From positions 992,001-1,056,000 of the forward strand of contig OY970177.1 in the NCBI GenBank assembly GCA_963707975.1: a stretch of DNA of 64,000 nucleotides, read 5' to 3'. The DNA is from CAVVXX01 sp963707975. GTDB lineage: Bacteria; Pseudomonadota; Alphaproteobacteria; Micropepsales; Micropepsaceae. Of this stretch, positions 8,825 through 17,857 are shown piece by piece. Below the pieces are notes generated by a model. That model saw only the letters and a program-made list of their open reading frames with translations. It did not search any database and had not been told where the DNA came from. Positions within the stretch are counted from its first letter, which is position 1. Each line of letters starts with the position of its first letter. The translations under genes were made by a program, and so were the position numbers.

Positions 8825-9483
8825 CGTCGTTCACCCCGGAAGCGGTCGAGCGCCTGCACGTCCACGGTGTCGAAGCGTTCGCGGATGCGGAAGAGGAAGA
8901 TGCCGATGACGATGAAGGCGATCAGAATCGAAAACGCGACGCTGATCTCAACCACCAGCGGCATACCCTTGGCCCCGGTGGCGGCCAGCACAAGGCCGTT
9001 CTCGATTGACATGAATCCGATCACCTGGCCCACCGCATTGCGCCGCGACACCATCATCAACAGGCCAAGCAGCACGACCGAAAGCGCGAACGCCATGTCC
9101 TCGCGCACCAACGGGCTTGCCTGCGCGGTGACGTGCAGCATCACCACCATGGAGAGCGCGACGAGCGCCATGCCGGCCAGCATGGTTGGACCGATGCCTA
9201 CGACAGTTTCGATGTTGCGGTGAATGTCCAAGCGGCGGACGATGCGCCTGAGCGCCAGCGGAATGATGATCGCCTTGAAGAACAGTGCGATGGCCGCCGT
9301 GATGTAAAGGTGGGGCGCGTCCTGGATGTTCGCCTGCCAGGCGACTGAAAGCGACAATACGACCGCGTGGAGCGCAAAAACGTTGATCAACCCGATCATG
9401 CGGTCCTGGTAGAGCAGCATGAAGCTCACCAGCACGAGGCCGCCAGCGAGGAGATGCGATATGTCAAATGCAAGGCTTGGCAT
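8821..9483 (-). CDS. hyfE: Hydrogenase-4-type membrane subunit HyfE
   Basis: A 220-residue protein with about six membrane helices and the NuoK-like C-terminal part typical of HyfE (GQVIGFMSIENGLVLAATG, then SVAFSILIAFIVIGIFLFRI). It starts immediately after the hyfC stop and overlaps hyfF by 4 bases. Family knowledge places it between the antiporter-like subunits and the NuoH-like subunit in the membrane arm. Confidence 0.87.
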   Translation of the reverse strand: MPSLAFDISHLLAGGLVLVSFMLLYQDRMIGLINVFALHAVVLSLSVAWQANIQDAPHLYITAAIALFFKAIIIPLALRRIVRRLDIHRNIETVVGIGPTMLAGMALVALSMVVMLHVTAQASPLVREDMAFALSVVLLGLLMMVSRRNAVGQVIGFMSIENGLVLAATGAKGMPLVVEISVAFSILIAFIVIGIFLFRIRERFDTVDVQALDRFRGERR

Positions 9484-10440
9484 CTAGAAGCTCCGCGACA
9501 CGAGGCGAAGCAACGTCGCCAGTAGCGCCAGCATAAGCGCCGCACCCAGGAATTCCGGCACGCGGAAGACGCGCATCTTGGCAATCGTAACTTCGAAAAC
9601 CGCGAGCAGCACGCCGCCCACCGCGAGTTTGCTTACATAGATCACAAGCCCAATGACGAGAGCAGCCGCACCCGCAGAGGGGGTGGCCAGGCCCCAGGGA
9701 ACGAATATGCAGCCAATAAGCGAGATATAAAGCAGCAGTTTGAGAGAAGCCGCCATTTCGATCATAGCGAGATGGCGGCCCGAATATTCGAGCACCATGG
9801 CTTCATGCACCATGGTGAGCTCAAGATGCGTGGCCGGGTTATCGACCGGAATGCGTGCATTCTCAGCGATTGCCACAATGATGAGGCCGACGAGCGCAAG
9901 GCCGAGAGAGACTCGCAGGCCTACTTCCGGCGACAGCATGAATTCGCTGATTGCGTTGAGTTGGGTCGAACCCGCGATAAGCGCGAGCGTAAAGATAATC
10001 ATCAACATCGCGGGTTCGGCGAGAGAGGCGATCATCACTTCGCGGCTGGAACCGATGCCGCCAAAGCTGGTGCCGACATCGAGGCCCGCGAGTGCCAGCA
10101 GAAAACGCGCACTTCCAAGCAGCGCCACAATGGCAATGAGATCAGCGGCTTGCGCGAAAGGAAGCCCGATAGCAAAGGTTGGCACTAGCGCGGCTGCCAC
10201 CCAGGTAACGGCGAAAATCAGATAGGGCGCCGCGCGGAACAGCCACGACGCATTCTCGGCCAGCACCACTTCTTTGCGCAGTAACCTCATGAGATCGCGA
10301 TAAGGCTGAATGAGCGAAGGCCCTTGACGGCGCAACAGCCGTGCCCTGATTTTTTGCGTGAGCCCGGTTAGTAGGGGTGCCAAGAGCAGCACCATCATCA
10401 TTTGCACGCCTTGTAAAGCGAGATCGTGGATTATTGCCAT
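9484..10440 (-). CDS. hyfC: NuoH/HyfC-like membrane subunit (complex I subunit 1 family)
   Basis: A 318-residue, roughly eight-helix protein. I chose the ATG at 10440, giving a 10-base overlap with hyfB, because upstream residues are antisense-like and out of family. Conserved blocks are QGPSLIQPYRDLMRLLRKE, SREVMIASLAEPAML and ENARIPVDNPATHLELTMVHE. The last two are the acidic cytoplasmic loops that in complex I face the quinone or electron-entry site. It anchors the peripheral arm to the membrane. Confidence 0.87.
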   Translation of the reverse strand: MAIIHDLALQGVQMMMVLLLAPLLTGLTQKIRARLLRRQGPSLIQPYRDLMRLLRKEVVLAENASWLFRAAPYLIFAVTWVAAALVPTFAIGLPFAQAADLIAIVALLGSARFLLALAGLDVGTSFGGIGSSREVMIASLAEPAMLMIIFTLALIAGSTQLNAISEFMLSPEVGLRVSLGLALVGLIIVAIAENARIPVDNPATHLELTMVHEAMVLEYSGRHLAMIEMAASLKLLLYISLIGCIFVPWGLATPSAGAAALVIGLVIYVSKLAVGGVLLAVFEVTIAKMRVFRVPEFLGAALMLALLATLLRLVSRSF

Positions 10441-12440
10441 AGCGCCAGCACCAGCAGCAGAAACACGAGAGCAAAGAACACCAAGCCTAAATAACGGCGA
10501 ATGGTGAGAAACTGGAGGTGGTTCATCCGCGTTGCGGTAAAAGAAACGCCTGCGACGATGGGCGCGTAAAACACATCCCAAGCAAGATCACGCAGCGTTA
10601 CACTGAAGCGCGCTGGCCGCATATCGCCGGGACGCGGCATCTCGACATGCTCGCGCGCATGGAAAATCATCGTGCCAAATACGCGGCGGATTGGTTGAGC
10701 GAAACTTCCCGCGCTGTATTGGGTTACCGGACTCGAATCGGGGAAACCGCAATCCCACGCCGGGCTGCGACGAACTTTGCGACTGGCAAAATTATGGATA
10801 AAGAAAGCCGCTAACGATGCCGATATGCCAACGAAAATAAAAATCAACAAGCCGCTATAAGAATTGTGACCTTGCGCGGTTGGCATGATTGCGAAAAACG
10901 CTTGCGATGCCTGCACTGGCATGTGATCGCCGATGAGGGCTTGCGTGACCGGCGAAAGGCCGTCGATGACAAACCCCGGTAAGATGCCCGCGAGCACACA
11001 GAGCCCAGCAAAACCAAACATCGCGGCGAGCGAAAACCTATCCGTTTCTTTCGCCTGTGCAGCGGCTGGCGTGCGGGCACGACCCAGGAAACTCACGCCA
11101 AGGGCCTTGACGAAACACGCAGCAGCGAGCGCTGCCGAAAGTGCGAGCAATGCGCCCACGGCAGGGATTAGCAGCCTCAGGCCCCATTGCGGTAATTCGG
11201 GGCTTAAGAATATCGCCTGGAACGTCATCCACTCGGAGACGAAACCATTGAACGGTGGCAGGGCAGAGATCGCAGCGGAACCGATCAAAAAAGCGAACGC
11301 CGTCTGGGGCATGCCGTGAATTAGTCCGCCGAGACGTTCCATGTCCCTCTCGCCGGTCGCGTTCAATACCGCACCAGAGCCGAAGAACAGTAGGCTCTTG
11401 AACAGCGAGTGATTGAAAACGTGAAAAAGGGCCGCCGTAAGCGCGAGCGCGGCTGCCCAGGCAAGCCCGTTTGCCTGAAATGCCAGCGCAAGGCCGAGGC
11501 CGATGAAAATGATGCCGATGTTTTCGACCGTGTGATAGGCGAGCAGACGCTTAAGATCGTGCTGCATGAGCGCATAGAGCACCCCCAACACCGCCGTGAT
11601 GCCGCCAAGCGCAAGCACGACCATGCTCCACCACCACTCGGGCGTCCCCAACAGATCGAAGACGATGCGGATGAAGGCGTAGACCGCGACCTTGGTCATT
11701 ACGCCGCTCATCAAAGCCGAAACGTGGCTGGGAGCGGCAGGATGCGCGAGCGGCAGCCAAACATGCAACGGCACCAAGCCCGCTTTCGAACCTGTGCCGA
11801 TCAATACGAAGGCCAGAACCAACGCTGCAAGTTGAGGTGAGCGGCTGGCTTCGCGGATAGTGGCAAAAGCGTAGCCTCCATCGGGTCCCGCCAGCATGCC
11901 AAAAGCGAGCAGCAGCATCAGCGTGCCGAAACTCGCCATCACCAGATAGATATAACCGGCGCGCAGATTGTCGCGATTACGGTGATGCGCCATTACCAGC
12001 GCCCAGGAGGTAAGCGACATGAACTCCCAGCTCAGCAGAAACGTGAAAGCGTCATCCGCCAGCACGACAAGATTCATACCTGCGAGGAAGGCAGGGAAAA
12101 ATGGCAACACGCGCGAAGGGGCGATTTCATGCTGGCCATAGCCAAGCGCGAACAGGCTCGCTGCCGCGGCACCTAGATTAACGACCGCCAGAAAGAACGC
12201 GGCCAACATGTCCATACGAAAATGTGCCCCGATCCACGGCAGACCTATCGGCAGCGTCAGCGCTGAGGATTCGGAACCAGCCAACAGATGGCTCAGCGCG
12301 ATTGCGAGCCCGGTAAGCGTTATAATCAGGCTTGCCGAATAGATGATCGCCGTCGCTGCGGCATGCCGCGCGATGGCTGCGGCAATGATGGCGAGTGCCA
12401 ACAGCGCCGCAATACAATATAGGATCAAAATTGCGGACAT
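10431..12440 (-). CDS. hyfB: Hydrogenase-4-type antiporter-like subunit HyfB
   Basis: A 669-residue NuoL-like proton-pumping subunit with about 15 membrane helices. The channel glutamate is E139 (SWEFMSLTSW). K219 and H226 lie in GTGSKAGLVPLHVWLP. A lateral-helix-like C-terminal part follows, with an amphipathic cytosolic stretch near FASRKVRRSPAWDCGFP. It is the first structural gene of the six-gene operon hyfB-hyfC-hyfE-hyfF-large subunit-small subunit. No hyfA, hyfD or hyfH (polyferredoxin) gene is present in the window, so the electron input is not encoded here. Confidence 0.88.
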   Translation of the reverse strand: MSAILILYCIAALLALAIIAAAIARHAAATAIIYSASLIITLTGLAIALSHLLAGSESSALTLPIGLPWIGAHFRMDMLAAFFLAVVNLGAAAASLFALGYGQHEIAPSRVLPFFPAFLAGMNLVVLADDAFTFLLSWEFMSLTSWALVMAHHRNRDNLRAGYIYLVMASFGTLMLLLAFGMLAGPDGGYAFATIREASRSPQLAALVLAFVLIGTGSKAGLVPLHVWLPLAHPAAPSHVSALMSGVMTKVAVYAFIRIVFDLLGTPEWWWSMVVLALGGITAVLGVLYALMQHDLKRLLAYHTVENIGIIFIGLGLALAFQANGLAWAAALALTAALFHVFNHSLFKSLLFFGSGAVLNATGERDMERLGGLIHGMPQTAFAFLIGSAAISALPPFNGFVSEWMTFQAIFLSPELPQWGLRLLIPAVGALLALSAALAAACFVKALGVSFLGRARTPAAAQAKETDRFSLAAMFGFAGLCVLAGILPGFVIDGLSPVTQALIGDHMPVQASQAFFAIMPTAQGHNSYSGLLIFIFVGISASLAAFFIHNFASRKVRRSPAWDCGFPDSSPVTQYSAGSFAQPIRRVFGTMIFHAREHVEMPRPGDMRPARFSVTLRDLAWDVFYAPIVAGVSFTATRMNHLQFLTIRRYLGLVFFALVFLLLVLALWQ

Positions 12441-12447
12441 GCTCGCG

Positions 12448-12693
12448 TTACGCTTTCAGGCGGACGCCGCGCCCGCCTTGCGGGCTGGCCGCTCCCTCGC
12501 CGACGAGTTCCACGCCCGCGCGGTCCAGCGCCTCAATTAATTTCATGAGCGAATCGACATTGCCGCGAATAACGCCGTCGCTGGCTTCCATGCGCTGAAT
12601 GGTCGGTACCGAAAGTCCCGACAATTCGGCAAGCTTGCGTTGATCGATGCCAAGAAGTGCCCGCGAGGCGCGTAACTGAGCGGCGGTGATCAT
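12448..12693 (-). CDS. XRE-family transcriptional regulator
   Basis: An 81-residue single-domain helix-turn-helix protein. Residues 5-60 fit the lambda-repressor fold (QLRASRALLGIDQRKLAEL, then SGLSVPTIQRME with the recognition helix). The remainder is a short SLMKLIEALDRAGVEL helix and a glycine/arginine-rich tail. It ends seven bases before hyfB and reads the same way, so it probably controls and is cotranscribed with the Ehr operon. Its start codon shares a CATG with a broken divergent frame at 12692. Confidence 0.82.
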   Translation of the reverse strand: MITAAQLRASRALLGIDQRKLAELSGLSVPTIQRMEASDGVIRGNVDSLMKLIEALDRAGVELVGEGAASPQGGRGVRLKA

Positions 12694-12883
12694 GTCTTAT
12701 TACCATGCATAGAGTCTTGAACTTACCGTTTACAACCAGGATATTGCTGTTGTAAATCCAATTTATGATGGCTGGTATATCATTGTGAAATCGATTTTTG
12801 GAGGCAGAAAGCCTTCGCATGTCTATAAAGGGGTTGGCAGTCGAGGTAAGCCTCCACAGATGGCAAAATCCCACGTGTATTAA
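12692..12883 (+). pseudogene. Possible divergent small gene with a TAG at codon 7
   Basis: Read from the ATG at 12692, the frame gives MSYYHA, a TAG stop at 12710-12712, then 56 further codons with convincing protein character (LELTVYNQDIAVVNPIYDGW, FGGRKPSHVYKGVGSRGK, PPQMAKSHVY) before TAA. The start shares a CATG with the XRE start on the other strand. No other start codon precedes the main part. I do not recognise the family and cannot exclude chance. Confidence 0.3.
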
Positions 12884-13378
12884 TGATCGATTGGAAGCAA
12901 GCGGACCATACTGACGTTGGCGTTGTTATTCGCCTTGCCGCCGCTTCTGGGCTCTATGCCGTTCCGAACACAAACCCGTTTAGCGCCAGAAGCTGACGTT
13001 CGGCTATCGTGAGCCACAGACCGCTATGTACGGGCGATAATCATCAATTATCGCTGGTTCAAAGTCACGGCGAGGAGCATCGTTTGCCACCGCGACCGGC
13101 CCCGGGTTGAAAGCACGGGATGGTGTGATGCATCATCACGATGGAAGGAGTGTGTCCGAATGCCAATAAAATCGAGCCAAACCTGCCTCTTGGGCATGGT
13201 CTTGCCCGGACAGGAACGTTGGTGGAGATGGAATCGACCCACCCGGCTTCAGGCAGTGTCAAAACGCCCTACTGTCTGCTCCAGCCCGGGACTCATCCGG
13301 GGAATGTCGGTCAATTTCCCAAGGAGTGCATCATGAAAGCGTTTATTGTTGTTTCCACAATCTCGCCCGCGCGCAAAA
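12884..13378. other. Intergenic region, no supportable gene
   Basis: About 500 bases between the XRE divergent frame and kbl. A short plus-strand frame ends at 13386 but has no family features. No hairpin or repeat of note was found. Confidence 0.5.
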
Positions 13379-14569
13379 TCAAATGACTCCAAGTTTCTTG
13401 CCGACCTTTTCGAAGGTAGCGAGTGCAAACTGGATCTGGTCGTCCGTGAGTGCCGCACAGGCCTGGATGCGCAGACGCGCTGTACCCTCGGGCACTACAG
13501 GATAGCCAAAGCCCGTGATAAAGATGCCTTCGTCGAGCAACTCTTGACTCATACGCAGCGCAAAAGCTGTCTCACCGACAATGATCGGTATGATAGCGGA
13601 TTCGCCATCGAGCGGCTTAAAGCCACGGGCCTTCAATCCTTCGCGCAATTTCTTGGTGATAGCCTGAAGTCGTGCTACGCGGTCAGGCCAACGTTCTAAC
13701 AGCTCAATCGCCTTCATAGCCGAAGCCGCAACCGTGACGGGGAGGGCGTTGGAAAACAATTGCGGACGTGAGGCCTGGGTAAGATATTCGATCAGCACTC
13801 TTGAGCCTGCAACATATCCACCCGCAGCACCACCTAAAGCCTTGCCAAGTGTACCAGTAATAATGTCGATCTCGCCCTCCACTCCGAAATGTTCCGCCGT
13901 GCCACGGCCGTGTTTACCCATCACGCCTGTCCCATGCGAATCATCGAGAATGATCGAGGCATTATATTTACGTGCGAGTGCGATGATCTCCGGGAGGCGC
14001 GCAAGATCTCCTTCCATACTGAAGACGCCGTCAGTGATAATAAAAATACGCCGAGCGCCTTTAGCCTCTTCAAGCTTGGCTGCAAGGTCTTTCATATCTG
14101 AGTGTTTGTAGACAAAGCGCTTAGCTTTAGCGTTACGGCAGCCATCTATGAGCGAGGCATGGTTGAGAGCATCCGAGACTAACGCATCATCTTCACCCGC
14201 AACTGCCGGGATCAACCCCGTGTTTGCAGCCCAACAAGAGACGTAGGTGAGCGCGGACTCGGTGTGCGATAGTTTCGCAAGCGCTTTCTCAATCTGTTCA
14301 TGAATTGAAAAAGTTCCGCAGATAAACCGCACGGACGCGGTTCCTGCGCCATACTCATCTAACGCTTTCTTGCCAGCAATGATGAGCTCCGAGTTGTCAG
14401 CGAGACCCAGATAATTGTTTGATGAGAGCACGAGCACGGGGCCCTTTCTCTCCGCCATCGTAACTTCGGTGTTCATCGGGCTCGTTATGTGACGGAAGGT
14501 TTTGAGCGTCCCAGCCTTTTCCATCAGCGAAAGATCGTGGCTTAAACTATCGTCGAGGGCGGTGCTCAC
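13379..14569 (-). CDS. kbl: 2-amino-3-ketobutyrate CoA ligase (glycine C-acetyltransferase)
   Basis: A 396-residue PLP enzyme of the alpha-oxoamine synthase family. It splits 2-amino-3-oxobutyrate with CoA into glycine and acetyl-CoA. The GTG at 14569 is preferred: it overlaps the tdh stop as GTGA, has GGAG six bases upstream, and gives the family-like N-terminus (VSTALDDSLSHDL). Visible blocks are SSNNYLGLADN, GTASVRFICGTFSIHEQIE, ILDDSHGTGVMGKHGRG and GTLGKALGG with the PLP lysine. It forms an operon with tdh and completes the Tdh-Kbl threonine-to-glycine route. Confidence 0.95.
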   Translation of the reverse strand: MSTALDDSLSHDLSLMEKAGTLKTFRHITSPMNTEVTMAERKGPVLVLSSNNYLGLADNSELIIAGKKALDEYGAGTASVRFICGTFSIHEQIEKALAKLSHTESALTYVSCWAANTGLIPAVAGEDDALVSDALNHASLIDGCRNAKAKRFVYKHSDMKDLAAKLEEAKGARRIFIITDGVFSMEGDLARLPEIIALARKYNASIILDDSHGTGVMGKHGRGTAEHFGVEGEIDIITGTLGKALGGAAGGYVAGSRVLIEYLTQASRPQLFSNALPVTVAASAMKAIELLERWPDRVARLQAITKKLREGLKARGFKPLDGESAIIPIIVGETAFALRMSQELLDEGIFITGFGYPVVPEGTARLRIQACAALTDDQIQFALATFEKVGKKLGVI

Positions 14570-15600
14570 AATTCGCTCCAATCCAAAATGACTTTCCCAG
14601 AATGACCCGTACGCATCACGTCGAAGCCTTGCTGGAACTCCTTATAAGAAAAGCGGTGGGTGATGACACGGCCAATATCCATGCCGCTTTGAATCATAGA
14701 AGTAAGTTTGTACCAGGTTTCACCAAACATTCGCCCATAGATTCCACGGATATTGAGGCCTTTAAATACCACGCTGTTCCAATCAATGCCGGTCGCTTCA
14801 GGCTGAATACCGAGCATGGCGATCTTGCCGCCGTGGGCCATCACATCAACCATTTGTCGGAATCCATCTGGATTACCGGACATCTCTAGTCCCACATCAA
14901 AGCCTTCGACCATGCCGAGACTCTTCATCACCTCGTGCAGATCTTGAGTCTTCACATTTACAACCGCGGTCGCCCCCATGTTATTAGCCAGCGAAAGCCG
15001 GTAATTATTGATATCCGTTGCGACAACATTGCGAGCGCCCACTTTGAGCGCCATCGCTACCGCCGACACACCTATGGGACCAGCACCCGTAATCAAAACA
15101 TCTTCACCGACAAGGTCGAATGCAAGAGTGGTGTGCGCGGCGTTGCCCAAGGGGTCATAGATCGCATAAATCTCAAGCGGTACTTGGGAGTTGCAATGCC
15201 AGATGTTGAGCGAAGGCACTGCGACTAATTCGGCAAATGCGCCGTTGCGGTTGACGCCGACGCCCAAGGTATTCGCGCAGAGATGTCGACGTCCCGCCAA
15301 ACAATTTCGGCAGTGGCCGCAAACGATATGTCCCTCGGCGCTAACTAGATCGCCGACCTTATGGCCCTGCACATTACTCCCAACTGCGACAATGCGGCCT
15401 ACGAATTCGTGGCCTATAACTGTGCCAAGCTTGATCGTTTTTTGGGCCCAACTATCCCAATTATAGATGTGTACATCGGTCCCACAGATACCAGTCTTCA
15501 ATACTTTGATCAGCACATCATCGATGCCAAAGCTCGGCTCAGGCACGTCTTCGAGCCAGATGCCTTCAGCTGCTCGGGATTTTACAAGCGCTTTCATCAA
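14566..15600 (-). CDS. tdh: L-threonine 3-dehydrogenase
   Basis: A 344-residue zinc-dependent MDR dehydrogenase that oxidises L-threonine to 2-amino-3-oxobutyrate with NAD+. Catalytic-zinc residues are C39 (TGICGTDVH) and H64-E65 (GHEFVG). Structural-zinc cysteines are C94, C97, C100 and C108. The Rossmann motif ITGAGPIGVSAVA follows. Length is normal. It is the first gene of tdh-kbl and is translationally coupled to kbl. Base composition is lower in GC than the core region beyond 50 kb, which hints at transfer but is not proof. Confidence 0.95.
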   Translation of the reverse strand: MMKALVKSRAAEGIWLEDVPEPSFGIDDVLIKVLKTGICGTDVHIYNWDSWAQKTIKLGTVIGHEFVGRIVAVGSNVQGHKVGDLVSAEGHIVCGHCRNCLAGRRHLCANTLGVGVNRNGAFAELVAVPSLNIWHCNSQVPLEIYAIYDPLGNAAHTTLAFDLVGEDVLITGAGPIGVSAVAMALKVGARNVVATDINNYRLSLANNMGATAVVNVKTQDLHEVMKSLGMVEGFDVGLEMSGNPDGFRQMVDVMAHGGKIAMLGIQPEATGIDWNSVVFKGLNIRGIYGRMFGETWYKLTSMIQSGMDIGRVITHRFSYKEFQQGFDVMRTGHSGKVILDWSEL

Positions 15601-15801
15601 TACAACCTGTTTGCAACCAGAATGTGCTGGCGAATGCCACCGCTAGCAACCGATTTTCAAGGGGGTGGTCCGTTATACCCAAGACGATGCGTTTAGCACA
15701 TACTCTACCCAACCGTAGCTTCGGCGGCCGTTGGCATTCTTATTCCCGGAATTTCGGCCGATCAATTGCCGTCGACGCGCGAGCGCCGCGTTCTTTCTAT
15801 G

Positions 15802-16133
15802 CTACCAGCGGTGAGGCGTGCAATTGAACGACCACCGCACACACACCGATCTGGACATCCTCCGCCATGCCGAGCCCACGCGGAAGCGGGGTGTCTCCAA
15901 TACACTCTTGCCTGCGTGAACCTTCGCCCAATAACCGCGCTCGGGTACTGGAATGTTGGCGGCTGCGCACGCTTTCGCCAGCCCACGATCAGAGATGTTG
16001 AATTTCTTCGCCAGATCTCGCATCGGCTTTGACCAAACGAAGTCGTATAATTCCTGGCGACAGAAGGTATGAGGTGTAGATGCCGTGTTGGCCTCCTCGG
16101 GAAATTGGCGATTAGTGATTGAAAATCCGCGTG
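15802..16133 (-). pseudogene. Remnant of a mobile-element DNA-binding-like gene abutting the left att repeat
   Basis: A minus-strand frame reads RQFPEEANTASTP, QELYDFVWSKPMRDLAKKF, ISDRGLAKACAAANIPVPER and GYWAKVHAGKSVLETP. This is a known N-terminal module (homeodomain-like) of hypothetical proteins on alphaproteobacterial mobile elements. The protein loses its family character after about 95 residues. No start codon remains: the 5' end runs into the 80-bp att repeat at 16129. Its position mirrors the integrase beside the right copy, suggesting an older element in the same tRNA site. Confidence 0.55.
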
Positions 16134-16208
16134 AGAAGGCGCCAAATTTCTAGACTGGAAAGTGCTGTAAAATCAGCAACTTAACAGCCAGTGGCGGAGA
16201 CGGAGGGA
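16129..16208. repeat. Distal att repeat (tRNA-Ser 3'-end copy)
   Basis: An 80-bp direct repeat of 49948-50027 with four mismatches. Its last 17 bases (16192-16208) duplicate the 3' end of tRNA-Ser(GCT) including CCA, but the rest of the tRNA is missing. It marks the left boundary of the 33.8-kb island. Confidence 0.88.
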
Positions 16209-16644
16209 GCAAGGGGGTTGCATAAAGTGCAGCTAAACCAAGGACAGTTTTGGCCGGGTGATTGCGCTGCCCATACTTTAGCCCATACGGACGACTGAGA
16301 CGTGCGCGAACAATGGCGAACAGGCCCTAGGGTCCGCTCCCATTGGCGGATGATGCGGTAAACGGGGTGGGGAGGTGGGGAGACTTTCATCGCTCGTTGG
16401 CGGATTGACCACCCAGCCCGCTCAAAATTTACCTCGCGCGCCTGCGAATTCGGCATCTCCCTTTACCCCCTCACCCGGAGCCTGAAGGGGTATTGCTATC
16501 TCGAAAGTGAGCCACACTCTAGGCACCTCTCTGTACGCGGGGCGGCACCCAAATGCCCATTTCCCCGTCCGGGCATGGCTTGGACTGATCCTTGCTGCGT
16601 TTCTGCTGTTGGCCCTTTTCCACGTCGTGACGAATAAATAGCCT
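16209..16644. other. Gene-free island edge
   Basis: It contains one copy of a 40-bp repeat (16488-16527). A 91-codon minus-strand frame at 16181-16456 runs through the att core and has no domain, so I do not call it. Confidence 0.5.
16488..16527. repeat. 40-bp interspersed repeat, copy 1
   Basis: Matches 25956-25995 with two differences. It contains CTATCTCGAAAGTGAGC and ends TAGGCACC. The GAAAGTGAGCCAC core resembles ends of IS21-type elements (inference). Confidence 0.65.
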
Positions 16645-17064
16645 ATGTCTATGTGGAAGCAGATCGCCTTCTATGGCGTGTTTTTGGCAGCGGGGACGCT
16701 GGCGCTCCAGTGGCTCGACTACGACCGGTTGGCGCGGTCACGGCCGGTCGAGATCTACATCGCCCTGATCGCGGCGGTGTTCCTGGCGATCGGCGTCTTC
16801 CTCGGCATGCGGGTGTTCGCCGCGCCCAAGCCGGCGCCGTTCGACGGCAATCCGAAGGCGGTCGCCTCGCTCGGCATCAGCCCGCGTGAGCTCGTTGTGC
16901 TGAAGGAGCTGGCTGCCGGTCGCTCCAACAAGGAGATTGCCCGTCGGCTAGAGGTCTCGCCCAACACCGTGAAGGCCCATCTGGCCTGCCTTTACGAGAA
17001 GCTGGGCGCCGAGCGGCGCACCGACGCAGTCAACCGCGCGCGAGAGCTGGGAATCATAGGTTGA
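16645..17064 (+). CDS. Membrane-anchored LuxR-type HTH regulator
   Basis: A 139-residue protein with two N-terminal membrane helices (about 6-24 and 37-58). After a linker, a C-terminal LuxR/GerE domain (about 75-135) shows ISPRELVVLKELAAGRSNKEI, the recognition region SPNTVKAHLACLYEKLG, and RRTDAVNRARELG. The layout suggests a membrane-tethered regulator for the DUF4199 protein encoded next, a pairing seen in other genomes. Both genes are richer in GC than most of the island. ATG at 16651 is an alternative start. Confidence 0.8.
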   Translation: MSMWKQIAFYGVFLAAGTLALQWLDYDRLARSRPVEIYIALIAAVFLAIGVFLGMRVFAAPKPAPFDGNPKAVASLGISPRELVVLKELAAGRSNKEIARRLEVSPNTVKAHLACLYEKLGAERRTDAVNRARELGIIG

Positions 17065-17174
17065 TCCGCCGCCGGGGCAGGTGATTTCTGCCCAATCACC
17101 CGTTTGGACGATGGATTTCTGCCGTTGCGTCAGGCTCGATCAGGCCCCAACCTGACCAACAGGGGAGGCCTGAA

Positions 17175-17705
17175 ATGCTTCGATACATACTGATCTACGG
17201 CGTGATCGCGGGAGCCATCGTCGGCGTGCCGCTGTCAATCCTGACGCTCACAATGAGCGGCCAGGCGATGATGCACTTCGGCATGCTGATCGGCTATCTG
17301 ACCATCCTGATCGCCCTCAGCGTGGTATTCGTCGCCATCAAGCGCCACCGCGACGTCGACCTTGGCGGGGTAATCAAGTTCTGGCCCGCGCTGGCGCTGG
17401 GTCTTGGCGTCAGCGTCGTCGCGGGGGTGATCTATGTGATCGCGTGGGAGGTTTCATGCGCTATCGCCCACGCCGATTTCGCCGGCGCCTACGCCCGGGC
17501 CATGATTGCCGAGCAGGAGGCGAAGGGCGTCTCGGGCGCGGCGCTGGAGCGCTTCAGGGCTGAGATGGAGCAGTTCAAGATCCAGTACGCCAACCCACTC
17601 TATCGCTGGCCGATGACGTTCGCCGAGATATTCCCAGTGGGCGTGATCGTCTCGCTAATCTCGGCAGGGCTGCTTCGCAACAGCCGCTTCATGCCGGCGC
17701 GCTAG
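17175..17705 (+). CDS. DUF4199 membrane protein
   Basis: A 176-residue protein with four predicted helices (about 4-27, 35-56, 70-92 and 146-167) and a charged helical segment (about 105-138) between helices 3 and 4, the usual DUF4199 layout. AGGGGAGG lies before the ATG. Function unknown. It sits 110 bases after the membrane LuxR gene and probably forms a pair with it. Confidence 0.8.
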   Translation: MLRYILIYGVIAGAIVGVPLSILTLTMSGQAMMHFGMLIGYLTILIALSVVFVAIKRHRDVDLGGVIKFWPALALGLGVSVVAGVIYVIAWEVSCAIAHADFAGAYARAMIAEQEAKGVSGAALERFRAEMEQFKIQYANPLYRWPMTFAEIFPVGVIVSLISAGLLRNSRFMPAR

Positions 17706-17857
17706 GGTAGACGTGTGCTCATGAAGGCCGCGCCGAGTCTGGTAGCTCTGCAAAACAGACTTCGGCCTTCCCAGAAGGTGTGGGAATGGTAAAAAAACCA
17801 GTCCTTGGCTTTTTCAGCCAGGATAAAACACTGGAGAAGACTTCTTAGGAGGGTGTT

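Noticed and set aside
8375..11840. Plus-strand open frames opposite the hyf-like genes
   Set aside because: They are antisense shadows of GC-rich membrane-protein codons.
5869..12440. Reading the hyf-like operon as a true hydrogenase or formate hydrogenlyase
   Set aside because: NiFe cysteines are missing and there is no formate dehydrogenase, polyferredoxin or maturation gene nearby.
16181..16456. 91-codon minus-strand frame across the left att core
   Set aside because: It runs through the tRNA-derived repeat and has no domain or ribosome site.
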